Positions 52,371-60,848 of a stretch of 64,000 nt of DNA are shown in pieces. The first letter of the stretch is position 1. Each line of letters starts with the position of its first letter. Below the pieces are notes generated by a model. The model was not told the DNA's origin. It saw only the letters and a list, made by a program, of their open reading frames with translations, and did no database searches. The position numbers and the translations under genes are program-made. Origin of the DNA: a bacterium (lineage in GTDB: Bacteria > Chloroflexota > Anaerolineae > Caldilineales > Caldilineaceae); assembly GCA_016124945.1 (NCBI GenBank), contig WGMT01000041.1, positions 62,001 through 126,000 on the forward strand. Reading direction: 5' to 3'.

Positions 52371-54470
52371 ATGGCCAGCACAAGATTCGGACTATTCAGA
52401 GAATGGGGATTTCATCTGTTTCTCAAGAACTCCGCTCATGGCGATGCAATTGATTATACTGCTTTCGTTTTGTTCACCCTGCTAGGTATTCTGAGTCTAG
52501 TGGGGCTTGGACTGGCGCAGATAGGTGTTTTCGACCTATTCCTCTTATTTGGCTCTGTGGTGTTCGTTTTTGTTGGCGTAGCCGCTTGGTTGAGACATTA
52601 CAAGCGAATTTTGCCTAAAATTGCACCATCTAGCAAGCTTGAAGTAGCTTGTGTCCTAGCGATGTTGTTTATTGTCACCCTGCTCCTCGCCCACCCCGCC
52701 GAGTACACCGTCGGCGGGGGGGATGCGGGTGTCTACGTCAACTGGGGCGTGGACATTGCGCGCACAGGATCGCTGCTGCCTCGCGATCCAATCACCGCCG
52801 CGCTGCCGACCGAACAATTCGACGGCTTTCTGCGCAAGCAACCCCCGAACGCAGAGACCGACTACCTCCGCTTCCCAGGATTCTACCTCTCTGAAACCGA
52901 TCAAGGCCTGCTCATCCCCCAATTCTTCCCGCTCCAGTCGATCTGGATGGCGATTGCCTATCCCCTCGCCGGCATAGACGGCGTGCTGCTCATGACCCCG
53001 TTGTGGGGTGTGCTAGGGGTGCTGGCGTTTTACTTGTTTGCACGTTGCTTTCTGCCCTGGCCGATGGCGATCCTGGCTGCGGCATTGCTGGCCGTCAATC
53101 CACTCCAAGTCTACTTCAGCCGATACCCTACAGCCGAAGTATTGACGCAATATTTGATGTGGACGGCGTTATGGAGTTTCACCTGTTACATTTCCCTCAC
53201 ATCGTTGCGCCCACTGTGGGGGGTGACGGCTGCGCTCTCTTTGGGATTGGTGGCCCTTGCCCGCATTGACGCCCTGCCAGTGATTGCACTGCCGGCAGCC
53301 TGGGCGCTCTACTTGACCCTCTTCGGCAAGTGGCGGCGCAGTGAACTTTGGTTCTGGGGCGTATACGGCATCGTTTCGGCCTACGCCCTCTTCCACGCCC
53401 TTTGGTTTGCCTACCCCTACATGTACAACACCTATTCCAGCATCATTCCACTGTTACTCCGTGCTGGGCTGCCGTTGATTGTGGCCGGTTTTGTGTTGCT
53501 CGGTATTGTCCTGCTGGCACAGGTGTTGCTTCGCAAACAACAACCGGGCCTTTTCTCGTGGGAGGGCATCTCGCGCAATGCGCGGTTCGCAGGCGTTGCA
53601 TTGGTTGTGTTACTCGCTCTCTATGCATACTTTGTACGCCCTATCCTGGGCAACTCCACCATCATGAACTATTGGTACGCGCAGACCCAGGTGCCGCAAA
53701 GCAACCATGAAAATCTGGTGCGATTCGGCTGGTATTTCACACCCCTGGGCATCGCACTTGCCACCGCGGGCGCTTGCGTGGTGATTTTGAGAGGAAGATG
53801 GCGACAACTCTGGCCGTGGGTGCTGGTTGGCGGCATATTCACCTTGCTCTACTTCTACAACATTCTGAACAACCCCATTCAGATCTACGCCATGCGCCGC
53901 TACGTGCCCATTGTCTTGCCGACGTTTGTGCTGGCTGCCGTCTTTTTTTTGACATGGCTGTGGAACCAACAAAGACACCCTCGCATGACGCGCATACTTG
54001 CTTCATCCCTACTCTTTGCCTGGCTTGCTGGCCTCTTTAACAGTGGACGGCTGATCCTGCCTCAGGTTGAGTACGCAGGGGTGACAGATCAAATTGAGGC
54101 GTTGGCCGCCCAATTCCCAGAAAATGCCCTGTTGCTCTTTGTCGATCCGGCGCCTGTCGGCCTCGGCGTTGTGTTAGGTACACCGCTCCACTTCCTGTAC
54201 GATCGACCCTCGTATGACTTACAGGAAGAGTTTCTAACCGAGGCAACGCTGCTTGCACAAATCAGCCAATGGCAAGAAAATGGCTATGCACTCTTCATGC
54301 TGGTTACGCCAGGGGCTGAACTGCCGCTGGCTGCGTCTCATTTGACACATGTCGCGCCGATACAGGTGACCTATCCATTCCTGGAGCAGAGTTACGCACA
54401 TGCACCGCAGTACGTGCAGCAAATCGACCTGAAGCTGGACATTTACGAAATCGCACCCTCTTCCCCATAG
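52371..54470 (+). CDS. Membrane GT39/ArnT-like glycosyltransferase with internal composition break
   Basis: About 699 residues with a dozen or more hydrophobic helices. An acidic motif in the first large loop, TVGGGDAGVYVNWG, and PLWGVLGVLAFYLFARCF, NPLQVYFSRYPTAEVLTQY fit PMT/ArnT-like GT-C enzymes using polyprenyl-phosphate sugars at the outer face. The C-terminal 150 residues are extracytoplasmic. The first about 100 codons are AT-richer like the genes to the left; from about 52,680 the gene is GC-rich like those to the right. The frame is intact across the switch, so it may be a recombinant but functional gene. Confidence 0.82.
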   Translation: MASTRFGLFREWGFHLFLKNSAHGDAIDYTAFVLFTLLGILSLVGLGLAQIGVFDLFLLFGSVVFVFVGVAAWLRHYKRILPKIAPSSKLEVACVLAMLFIVTLLLAHPAEYTVGGGDAGVYVNWGVDIARTGSLLPRDPITAALPTEQFDGFLRKQPPNAETDYLRFPGFYLSETDQGLLIPQFFPLQSIWMAIAYPLAGIDGVLLMTPLWGVLGVLAFYLFARCFLPWPMAILAAALLAVNPLQVYFSRYPTAEVLTQYLMWTALWSFTCYISLTSLRPLWGVTAALSLGLVALARIDALPVIALPAAWALYLTLFGKWRRSELWFWGVYGIVSAYALFHALWFAYPYMYNTYSSIIPLLLRAGLPLIVAGFVLLGIVLLAQVLLRKQQPGLFSWEGISRNARFAGVALVVLLALYAYFVRPILGNSTIMNYWYAQTQVPQSNHENLVRFGWYFTPLGIALATAGACVVILRGRWRQLWPWVLVGGIFTLLYFYNILNNPIQIYAMRRYVPIVLPTFVLAAVFFLTWLWNQQRHPRMTRILASSLLFAWLAGLFNSGRLILPQVEYAGVTDQIEALAAQFPENALLLFVDPAPVGLGVVLGTPLHFLYDRPSYDLQEEFLTEATLLAQISQWQENGYALFMLVTPGAELPLAASHLTHVAPIQVTYPFLEQSYAHAPQYVQQIDLKLDIYEIAPSSP

Positions 54471-54476
54471 GCAAGC

Positions 54477-55760
54477 ATGCGTATTCTCCACATTGCACCA
54501 CGGTATTGGCCTGCACTCGGCGGCGCAGAGACCCACATCGCCGAACTATCGCAGCGCCTCGTTGCCGATGGCCACGCCGTTACCGTTGTCACCACCACGG
54601 CTAGAAGTCTGAGCGCATTCTGGGATCGGGCGGGGCAGGCACTGCCCGTTGGCGCGGATAGACACGAAGGCGTGCACATTCTACGCTTCCCCATTCACCA
54701 TCATCCGGTGCCGCACCTCACCTTCCCGCTCGGCAGGCTGGTGATCTGGGCCCTTTCGCGTGGACGGTTGCCCGTCAACTGGCTGCATAGCCTGGCCGCA
54801 CACGTCCCTTCAACACCTGCACTTTTGAATTGGCTGAACACCACATCAGAATCCTTTGATCTCGTAAGCGGCTTCAGCATTGTCTTTGAATCGCTCTGCT
54901 ACGCCGGCCTGCGCTTTGCCGAAGCACGCAAGTTACCCTACGTGCTCACATCGTTTACCCACCTCGGCGCAGGAGATCGCCCCGGCCAGGACCGCCCCAG
55001 CCGCCCCTACACCATGCGCCACCAACTCGATATCGTCCGCCAGAGTACTGCACTTGTTTGCATGACGCAGACCGAGCGCGACTACTACACCGCACGTGGC
55101 ATCGATCCAGCCCGCATCCACACCACAGGCTCAGGCGTAACACCTTCACACATCCTGGGCGGAAGCGCTCAGGCATTTCACCACCGTTTCAACATAGACG
55201 GGTTCAACATAGACGGGCCAATTGTGGCTTATCTCAACGCCATCGCCTATGATAAAGGTGCAACAATCACAATCGAGGCCGTCCGTTGCCTTTGGGAAAG
55301 CGGCGAACATGTCAGCCTGGTCATGGCCGGCACACTGATGCCTGACGTCGAACGCTACCTGGCTGCTCTGCCCGAAGACGTACGTCGCCGCATCACACTA
55401 TTAGGCGCCATCGACGACCAAACCAAACGCGATCTCCTGGCTGCCTGCACCGTACTCGTCAACCCATCGCGCATCGACTCGTTTGGCATCGTCTTTTTAG
55501 AGGCGTGGCTCTACCGCAAACCTGTGATCGGTTCCACCGCCTGGGGCATGGCAGACGTGGTCAGCGAAGGCATCGACGGCCTGTTAACGCCATTCGGCAA
55601 TGTCGATGTACTGGCCAACGCCATCGCTCGTCTACTGCACGACGCAACCCTTGCCGAACAACTCGGCACAGCAGGAGAAGCAAAAGTCTACGCCCAGCAC
55701 ACATGGCAGCGAAAGTACACACTGCTGTCCAACTTATACAAAGCACAAGTCACACCATGA
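54477..55760 (+). CDS. GT4-family glycosyltransferase
   Basis: A 427-residue GT-B transferase. The N-terminus MRILHIAPRYWPALGGAETH and the donor-site region NPSRIDSFGIVFLEAWLYRKP (Glu in the EX7E motif) are standard for GT4. It is a paralog of the gene at 62058-63440 (shared QRLVADG and TTTA stretches, SFG...LEAW). A perfect 15-bp tandem duplication at 55188-55217 gives FNIDGFNIDG in the linker before the donor domain. Its stop overlaps the next start by four bases (ATGA). Confidence 0.92.
   Translation: MRILHIAPRYWPALGGAETHIAELSQRLVADGHAVTVVTTTARSLSAFWDRAGQALPVGADRHEGVHILRFPIHHHPVPHLTFPLGRLVIWALSRGRLPVNWLHSLAAHVPSTPALLNWLNTTSESFDLVSGFSIVFESLCYAGLRFAEARKLPYVLTSFTHLGAGDRPGQDRPSRPYTMRHQLDIVRQSTALVCMTQTERDYYTARGIDPARIHTTGSGVTPSHILGGSAQAFHHRFNIDGFNIDGPIVAYLNAIAYDKGATITIEAVRCLWESGEHVSLVMAGTLMPDVERYLAALPEDVRRRITLLGAIDDQTKRDLLAACTVLVNPSRIDSFGIVFLEAWLYRKPVIGSTAWGMADVVSEGIDGLLTPFGNVDVLANAIARLLHDATLAEQLGTAGEAKVYAQHTWQRKYTLLSNLYKAQVTP
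55188..55217 (+). repeat. In-frame 15-bp tandem duplication
   Basis: TTCAACATAGACGGG occurs twice without mismatch (55188-55202, 55203-55217), encoding FNIDG twice. The lack of divergence suggests a recent slippage event. Confidence 0.85.
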
Positions 55761-56797
55761 ACATAGATCAACTGTTCAGCAAAGCGTCCGCCTCAACCAT
55801 TCCCTCAGCCCAGAGTGTGGCCGTCGTCGTCGTCAATTGGAATGGATTGCTCTATTTACCTGCCTGCATACTTTCCCTATCACAACAGACGCATCCTAAC
55901 TACCAGATTGTGGTCGTCGACAATGGCTCCACAGACGGTTCTTTGGCCTACCTTGAGCGATACCATCCCTCTGTGCACATTATCCGCAATCAGCACAACC
56001 TTGGCTTTGCGGCTGCCTGTAATCAAGGCATTGTAGCCACACAAACCGACTACATCGCCCTGCTCAACAACGACGCCATTGTTCATTCCGATTGGCTCAG
56101 CGCTATGGTTGACAAAATGTCTGATCCCACTGTGGGCATGTGCGCCTGTAAAATGCTCGCCATGAACAACCACCACATGGTAGATTCGGCAGGCATTGCC
56201 GTCGACAGATTAGGCTTTGCCTGGGGAATTGCCGGTGGGCAAAAAGACGATCCCAGCCACTACCCTCAACCTGAGCAACTCTTGGGGCCGAGCGGTGGCG
56301 CTGGCCTTTATCGACGTCGCATGCTCGAAGACATCGGCCTCTTTGATGAAAATTTTTTTGCCTATCTTGAAGATGTGGATCTGGCCTGGCGTGCACAGTG
56401 GGCCGGTTGGCAGTGTAAATTTGCCGAAAGTGCCGTTGCCTTTCACGTCCATTCTGCCACCGCTATGCGTGTCCCCTACCTCAAAAGTCGCTTGCTGGCA
56501 CGAAACCGGGTTTGGATGCTGGTTAAGAATTACCCCACAAGCCTCTTGCTTGCCTACCTTCCCCTGCTCATCGTAACCGAAATCGGCGCACTTGCTTACC
56601 TCATCTATGGCAAGCGACTCGGCAGCGGCATCCACGGTAGATTCGAATCGCTAAACCAGATCTGGGCCATGTTGCAAAAACGTCTCCGCTCACCTCGCCG
56701 CCTCACAGACCGTCAAATGATGAATCGACTCCAACCGGTTCCCTCCCCCCAAAAGCTGCTTCGACGTTATCAATTCGTCTCCGAAAAGCAGATATAA
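55757..56797 (+). CDS. GT2-family glycosyltransferase
   Basis: A 346-residue GT-A transferase beginning in the ATGA overlap with the previous gene; the longer open frame upstream lies inside that gene and is not coding. Motifs: VAVVVVNWNGLLYLPACILSL, VVDNGSTDGS, ALLNNDAIV and AYLEDVDLAWRAQWAGW. A C-terminal hydrophobic helix (LLLAYLPLLIVTEIGALAYL) suggests membrane attachment. Of the rhamnosyl-transferase-like type common in surface-glycan loci. Confidence 0.92.
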   Translation: MNIDQLFSKASASTIPSAQSVAVVVVNWNGLLYLPACILSLSQQTHPNYQIVVVDNGSTDGSLAYLERYHPSVHIIRNQHNLGFAAACNQGIVATQTDYIALLNNDAIVHSDWLSAMVDKMSDPTVGMCACKMLAMNNHHMVDSAGIAVDRLGFAWGIAGGQKDDPSHYPQPEQLLGPSGGAGLYRRRMLEDIGLFDENFFAYLEDVDLAWRAQWAGWQCKFAESAVAFHVHSATAMRVPYLKSRLLARNRVWMLVKNYPTSLLLAYLPLLIVTEIGALAYLIYGKRLGSGIHGRFESLNQIWAMLQKRLRSPRRLTDRQMMNRLQPVPSPQKLLRRYQFVSEKQI

Positions 56798-56811
56798 GGC
56801 GGCCCGCACCC

Positions 56812-59787
56812 ATGGCCCATCATCCTCTCCTCCTTGATCCGGCGACGCTGGCCGCAGCGCTGCGATCCATCTGCGCAGGACGGATCGCCCTCCTCGTCCA
56901 CGCCGACGATCTCGCCCTGCACCACCCCGACGGCGTCGAAGTCACTGCCACCATCGCCAATCTCGCCACCTGCGATCTGCTGCTCGTCTGCGATCTGCCG
57001 CCCTTTCCTGCGGAGGAAGGGACGGATCTCGCCCGCGCCCTGGCTGCTTGCGCCCCCCAGCTCATTCTCGCGCCCACCACCTGGCACGAGGACCCAGTCG
57101 CCGCCGTCGAAGCCACCCGCGTGTGGACCGGTGCCCTGGCAGCCGTCGGAATGCTCTACACCGGCGACCTCCTGCCGCCACCCCTTACGGCAGCACTGCA
57201 TCTGCGCCGTAGCACCGTCCCCGCTGCAGACGCATTGGGCTATCTCACGTTGTCTCTGTACGACGCCCGCCGCCAACTGGCTATTCAGCAACAACTGGCC
57301 CAGGAACAGTACAACGCCCTGGCCGCCTCCACCCACATGCTGCGCGACCTACAAAAAGAGTCGCAAGCCGCCCTCGAACGCGCCCGTCGCCTCGACAGCG
57401 CCCTCGACGAAGTCAGCGGCGGCTGGGCACAACTCCAGAACAGCCCCGGCTACGCCTTGCTCCAGAATTTGCAGCGTACTCGCGCCCGCCTCACCCCGCC
57501 CGGCAGCCGCCGTGAACAGATCCTCGAAACGGGATTGGGCTGGCTGCGCATCGTCAAACGTCGCGGCGTCACCGGCCTCGCCCGTCATCTGCGCGGGGAA
57601 TTTGCCTGGCGCACCAACCATCTCACGGCCCGCTTCGACAGCCGCCGTCACTACCGCACCGCCTTCATCCACATCCCGCCCGTGGACGCGTCGCCACCGC
57701 TCACGCCCCACACTACACCAGTAGACATCGTCGTCTGCGTCCACAACGCCCTGGCCGACGTGGAACGCTGCCTCGCATCGCTGATCCGCCACACGTCGCC
57801 GCCCTACGCCTTGATCCTGGTCGACGACGGCAGCGCCGACAGCACACGCGCCTTCCTCGCCGACTTTGCCCAGCGCCATTCGCACGTCACTTTGCTGCGC
57901 AACGACAGCGCCCGCGGCTACACCTACGCCGCCAACCAGGGGCTGCGTCACAGCCACGCCGACTTTGTGCTGCTGCTCAACAGCGACACCATCGTCACCC
58001 CCAACTGGCTGGATCGCCTTGTCGCCTGCGCTGTTTCAGGCGACGCCGCCACAGACGACGCCGCCACAGACGACGCCGTCGCAGACGACGCCGTCGCAGA
58101 CGACGGGATCGGCATGGTTGGCCCGCTCTCGAACACGGCGTCGTGGCAGTCGGTGCCGCAGGTGGCAGAGGGTACGGATTGGGCACAGAATCCACTCCCT
58201 GCTGGTGTGGATCTCGATCATTGGGCCATACAGATTGCCGAAAATTCAGCCCGAATCCACCCGCCTATGCCGCTGCTCAACGGCTTCTGTCTGCTCATCC
58301 GCCGCCGCCTGATCGACGCCATCGGCTTCTTCGACGAAGAGTCCTTCGGCGCGGGCTACGGCGAAGAGAACGACTACGCCCTGCGCGCCCGCGCCGCCGG
58401 TTTTTCCCTCGCCCTGGCCGACGATGCCTACGTCTTCCACGCCCAGTCGCGCAGCTATTCCGACGAGCGGCGCAAGCAGTTAAGCGACCGCGCCGGCGAC
58501 GCGCTGGCCGCAAAACACGGGACCGAAATTATTGCGCGTAGCGTGGACTACGCCCGCGACACCGCCGTGCTCCACGGCATCCGCGCCCGCGCCGCCATCC
58601 TCGCTGAGCGCGCCCAACTGATGGAACAAGGAACGCGCCGCTTCGGTGGTAAGCGGCTTCTCTTCCTGCTCCCCGCCGACGGCCCCGGCGGCGGGGCCAA
58701 TGTTGTCATCAGCGAAGCGCACGCCATGCAGCGCATGGGCGTCGAGGTGACGCTCTTCAACCTGGCCGAAAAGCGCGCCGCCTTCGAGGAAGCCTACCCA
58801 GGCCTCGATCTGCCCGTCCTCTACGGCACGCCGCTGGATGTGCCTACCCTGGCGACGCGTTATGATGCCGTCGGTTACGACGCCGTTGTCGCTACCTGGC
58901 ACACAAGCGTAGATTGGCTGCGCAATCTGCTACCTTCCGGGAAGGGAACCGGTGTTGCTCGCGAATTCAGAGATGTGCCTGTCCCCATCCCGGAAGGCGG
59001 ACCCGCGCTCGGCTACTACGTGCAGGACTACGAACCCCACTTTTTCGAGCTGGGCAGCCCACAGCACCGCGTCGCCGTGGAAAGCTACACCGCCGTGCCC
59101 AATCTGCGCCTCTTCACCAAAACCGGCTGGAACCGGCAGGAATTGCTCGAACAGGTAGGCGTCACCGCCGCCGTGGTTGGCCCATCGCTGGATGTTGATC
59201 TCTACCGTCCTCGCCCGCGGACGGGCGATCTCGACGCTGTGGATCGTCCTGTGCAGGTGACGGCCATGGTGCGGCCCAGCTCGGCGCGGCGTTCACCTGA
59301 GTTGACGATGCGGTTGTTGCGCCGTCTTTCGCACCGCTACGGCGACCGCGTGGAGATCAACATCTTCGGCGTCGAAAGTCGTGATCCGGCGTGGGCGGCC
59401 TTGCCCCAGGATTTCCACTGGCGGCTGGCTGGGGTGATTTCACCGGCACAGGTGGCTACACTGTTGGCGCAGAGCGATGTCTTCGCCGATTTTTCCACCT
59501 ATCAGGCGTTGGGCTTGACGGCGCTGGAGGCGATGGCGTGCGGCGCGGCCGTCATCGTGCCTGAAGCGGGTGGCGCGAATGCCTATGCCCGCCACGACTA
59601 CAACGCCCTGGTGGTTGATACTGCCGACGAAAACGCCTGTTGGGCCGCGCTGGTACGTCTGGTGGAAGATGGCGAAGCTCGCGGCTGGCTGCGCCGCCGG
59701 GGCATCTACGACGCTTGCCGCTTCTACCCCGAACGCGCCGCCTACCGTATCCTCGAAACGATGTTCGCCGAGGGGGGGCGTCTATGA
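56812..59787 (+). CDS. Large GT2-GT4 fusion glycosyltransferase
   Basis: A 991-residue protein. Residues 1-130 form an unassigned alpha/beta domain (LLDPATLAAALRSICAGRIALLV...), followed by a coiled-coil or helical region (about 145-235). A GT2 domain spans about 300-580 (VDIVVCVHNALADVERCLASL, LVDDGSADST, LLLNSDTIV, GAGYGEENDYALRARAAGF) and a GT4 domain about 615-980 (LLFLLPADGPGGGANVVISEA, FADFSTYQALGLTALEAMACG). The GT2 domain contains a 15-bp coding minisatellite. The first domain could be a third catalytic module or a docking domain. The end overlaps the next gene by four bases. Confidence 0.9.
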   Translation: MAHHPLLLDPATLAAALRSICAGRIALLVHADDLALHHPDGVEVTATIANLATCDLLLVCDLPPFPAEEGTDLARALAACAPQLILAPTTWHEDPVAAVEATRVWTGALAAVGMLYTGDLLPPPLTAALHLRRSTVPAADALGYLTLSLYDARRQLAIQQQLAQEQYNALAASTHMLRDLQKESQAALERARRLDSALDEVSGGWAQLQNSPGYALLQNLQRTRARLTPPGSRREQILETGLGWLRIVKRRGVTGLARHLRGEFAWRTNHLTARFDSRRHYRTAFIHIPPVDASPPLTPHTTPVDIVVCVHNALADVERCLASLIRHTSPPYALILVDDGSADSTRAFLADFAQRHSHVTLLRNDSARGYTYAANQGLRHSHADFVLLLNSDTIVTPNWLDRLVACAVSGDAATDDAATDDAVADDAVADDGIGMVGPLSNTASWQSVPQVAEGTDWAQNPLPAGVDLDHWAIQIAENSARIHPPMPLLNGFCLLIRRRLIDAIGFFDEESFGAGYGEENDYALRARAAGFSLALADDAYVFHAQSRSYSDERRKQLSDRAGDALAAKHGTEIIARSVDYARDTAVLHGIRARAAILAERAQLMEQGTRRFGGKRLLFLLPADGPGGGANVVISEAHAMQRMGVEVTLFNLAEKRAAFEEAYPGLDLPVLYGTPLDVPTLATRYDAVGYDAVVATWHTSVDWLRNLLPSGKGTGVAREFRDVPVPIPEGGPALGYYVQDYEPHFFELGSPQHRVAVESYTAVPNLRLFTKTGWNRQELLEQVGVTAAVVGPSLDVDLYRPRPRTGDLDAVDRPVQVTAMVRPSSARRSPELTMRLLRRLSHRYGDRVEINIFGVESRDPAWAALPQDFHWRLAGVISPAQVATLLAQSDVFADFSTYQALGLTALEAMACGAAVIVPEAGGANAYARHDYNALVVDTADENACWAALVRLVEDGEARGWLRRRGIYDACRFYPERAAYRILETMFAEGGRL
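58042..58101 (+). repeat. In-frame 15-bp coding minisatellite
   Basis: Four units: GACGCCGCCACAGAC twice (58042-58071), then GACGCCGTCGCAGAC twice (58072-58101). They encode DAATD twice and DAVAD twice, an acidic insert between the metal-binding and acceptor parts of the GT2 domain. Confidence 0.85.
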
Positions 59788-60848
59788 AGCCGCGGGTGTT
59801 GGTGCTCTACGAATACAGCATCGCTGGTTTGGCCCATGGCAGCGCCCATGTGCGCTTGCTGCGTCCTTTGCGCTATCCCGCCGTGGCCGAACGCTTTGAG
59901 ATTGTCTCTGCGCCGATCTACAGCGGGCAGCCTGCCGAGATTGTGATTGTAGATCGGTCGTGGCGACCTGACATCAACCCCGACATGGCCGACGCGTTGA
60001 TCGAGCAGGTCCGCGCTGCGGGGGCAAAGTTGCTTCACCATCTAGACGATGATCTGGTTTCGCTCCCGCTTTCGTTCCCTTTGTCGCGCTTGTTTACTGC
60101 GATGCAACGCGAGTCGGTGGAGCGTTTCGTGCGGGGCGCAGATGCGTTGCTTGTGTCCACGCCGGTGTTGGCGGAGCGCATGGAGCGCTTTAACCGCCGT
60201 CTTTACACTGTGCCCAATGCCCTGGATGAGCGACTTTTTGTGCCGGGCACGGCCAATACACAATCGATCTTTGCGGACAAGCCGGTGGTGATCGGCTACA
60301 TGGGCACCCTGACGCACGACGCTGATTTGCTGATGGTGCTGGACGCGCTAACCGCCGCCCATGAGCGCACAGAGATCACTTTTGAGTTGGAACTCATCGG
60401 TGTGGTCAACGAGGCGGAGACGTGGCGTTTGCTCCGTTCTCTGCCCTTCCCCGTGCGTCAACGGGAAGCGCCGACGGCGGAATATCCCCACTTTATGGCC
60501 TGGTTTACGCGCGACGTCCACTGGGACATCGGCCTGGCCCCGTTGCAAGAGACGCCGTTTAACCGCTGTAAGTCGGACTTGAAGTTTCTCGATTACAGCG
60601 CGGCGGGCGTCCCCGGGATTTTCAGCGCCGGCCCTGTCTACTCGCCTGGTGTAGAACATGGGGTGACAGGGTGGCTGGCTGATTCGAGTGTGGAAAGTTG
60701 GCGAGATGCGCTGCTTACGCTGCTGGCTGCGCCGGATCTGCGCCGCCAAATCGCGGCCAATGCACAGCGTCATCTGTTGCAGCAGCGCACTTTGGCACAA
60801 CACGGCCATGAGTGGGCGGCGGTGCTGGAGGCGGTGTTGTATGGCTGA
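59784..60848 (+). CDS. Glycosyltransferase (GT4-like)
   Basis: A 354-residue protein starting in an ATGA overlap with the previous gene. It has MKPRVLVLYEYSIAGLAHGSAHVRL at the N-terminus, LLHHLDDDLVSLPLSFPL, and a donor-type second half (VVIGYMGTLTHDADLLMVLDAL, CKSDLKFLDYSAAGVPGIFS). The KFLDYSAAGVP wording is typical of short GT-B transferases in which the EX7E glutamate is replaced; here Asp (LKFLDY) occupies that area. Activity is likely but specificity unknown. It overlaps the next gene by eight bases. Confidence 0.85.
   Translation: MKPRVLVLYEYSIAGLAHGSAHVRLLRPLRYPAVAERFEIVSAPIYSGQPAEIVIVDRSWRPDINPDMADALIEQVRAAGAKLLHHLDDDLVSLPLSFPLSRLFTAMQRESVERFVRGADALLVSTPVLAERMERFNRRLYTVPNALDERLFVPGTANTQSIFADKPVVIGYMGTLTHDADLLMVLDALTAAHERTEITFELELIGVVNEAETWRLLRSLPFPVRQREAPTAEYPHFMAWFTRDVHWDIGLAPLQETPFNRCKSDLKFLDYSAAGVPGIFSAGPVYSPGVEHGVTGWLADSSVESWRDALLTLLAAPDLRRQIAANAQRHLLQQRTLAQHGHEWAAVLEAVLYG

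Noticed and set aside
55505..55756. Longer N-terminus for the GT2 at 55757
   Set aside because: It overlaps the GT4 gene and is Arg/Gly-rich shadow sequence; the GT2 fold starts after 55757 at an ATGA overlap.
56770..57336. 188-residue minus-strand frame opposite the large transferase
   Set aside because: Gly/Gln/Asp-rich shadow of a GC-rich gene; the plus-strand frame has clear domains and a coupled neighbour.
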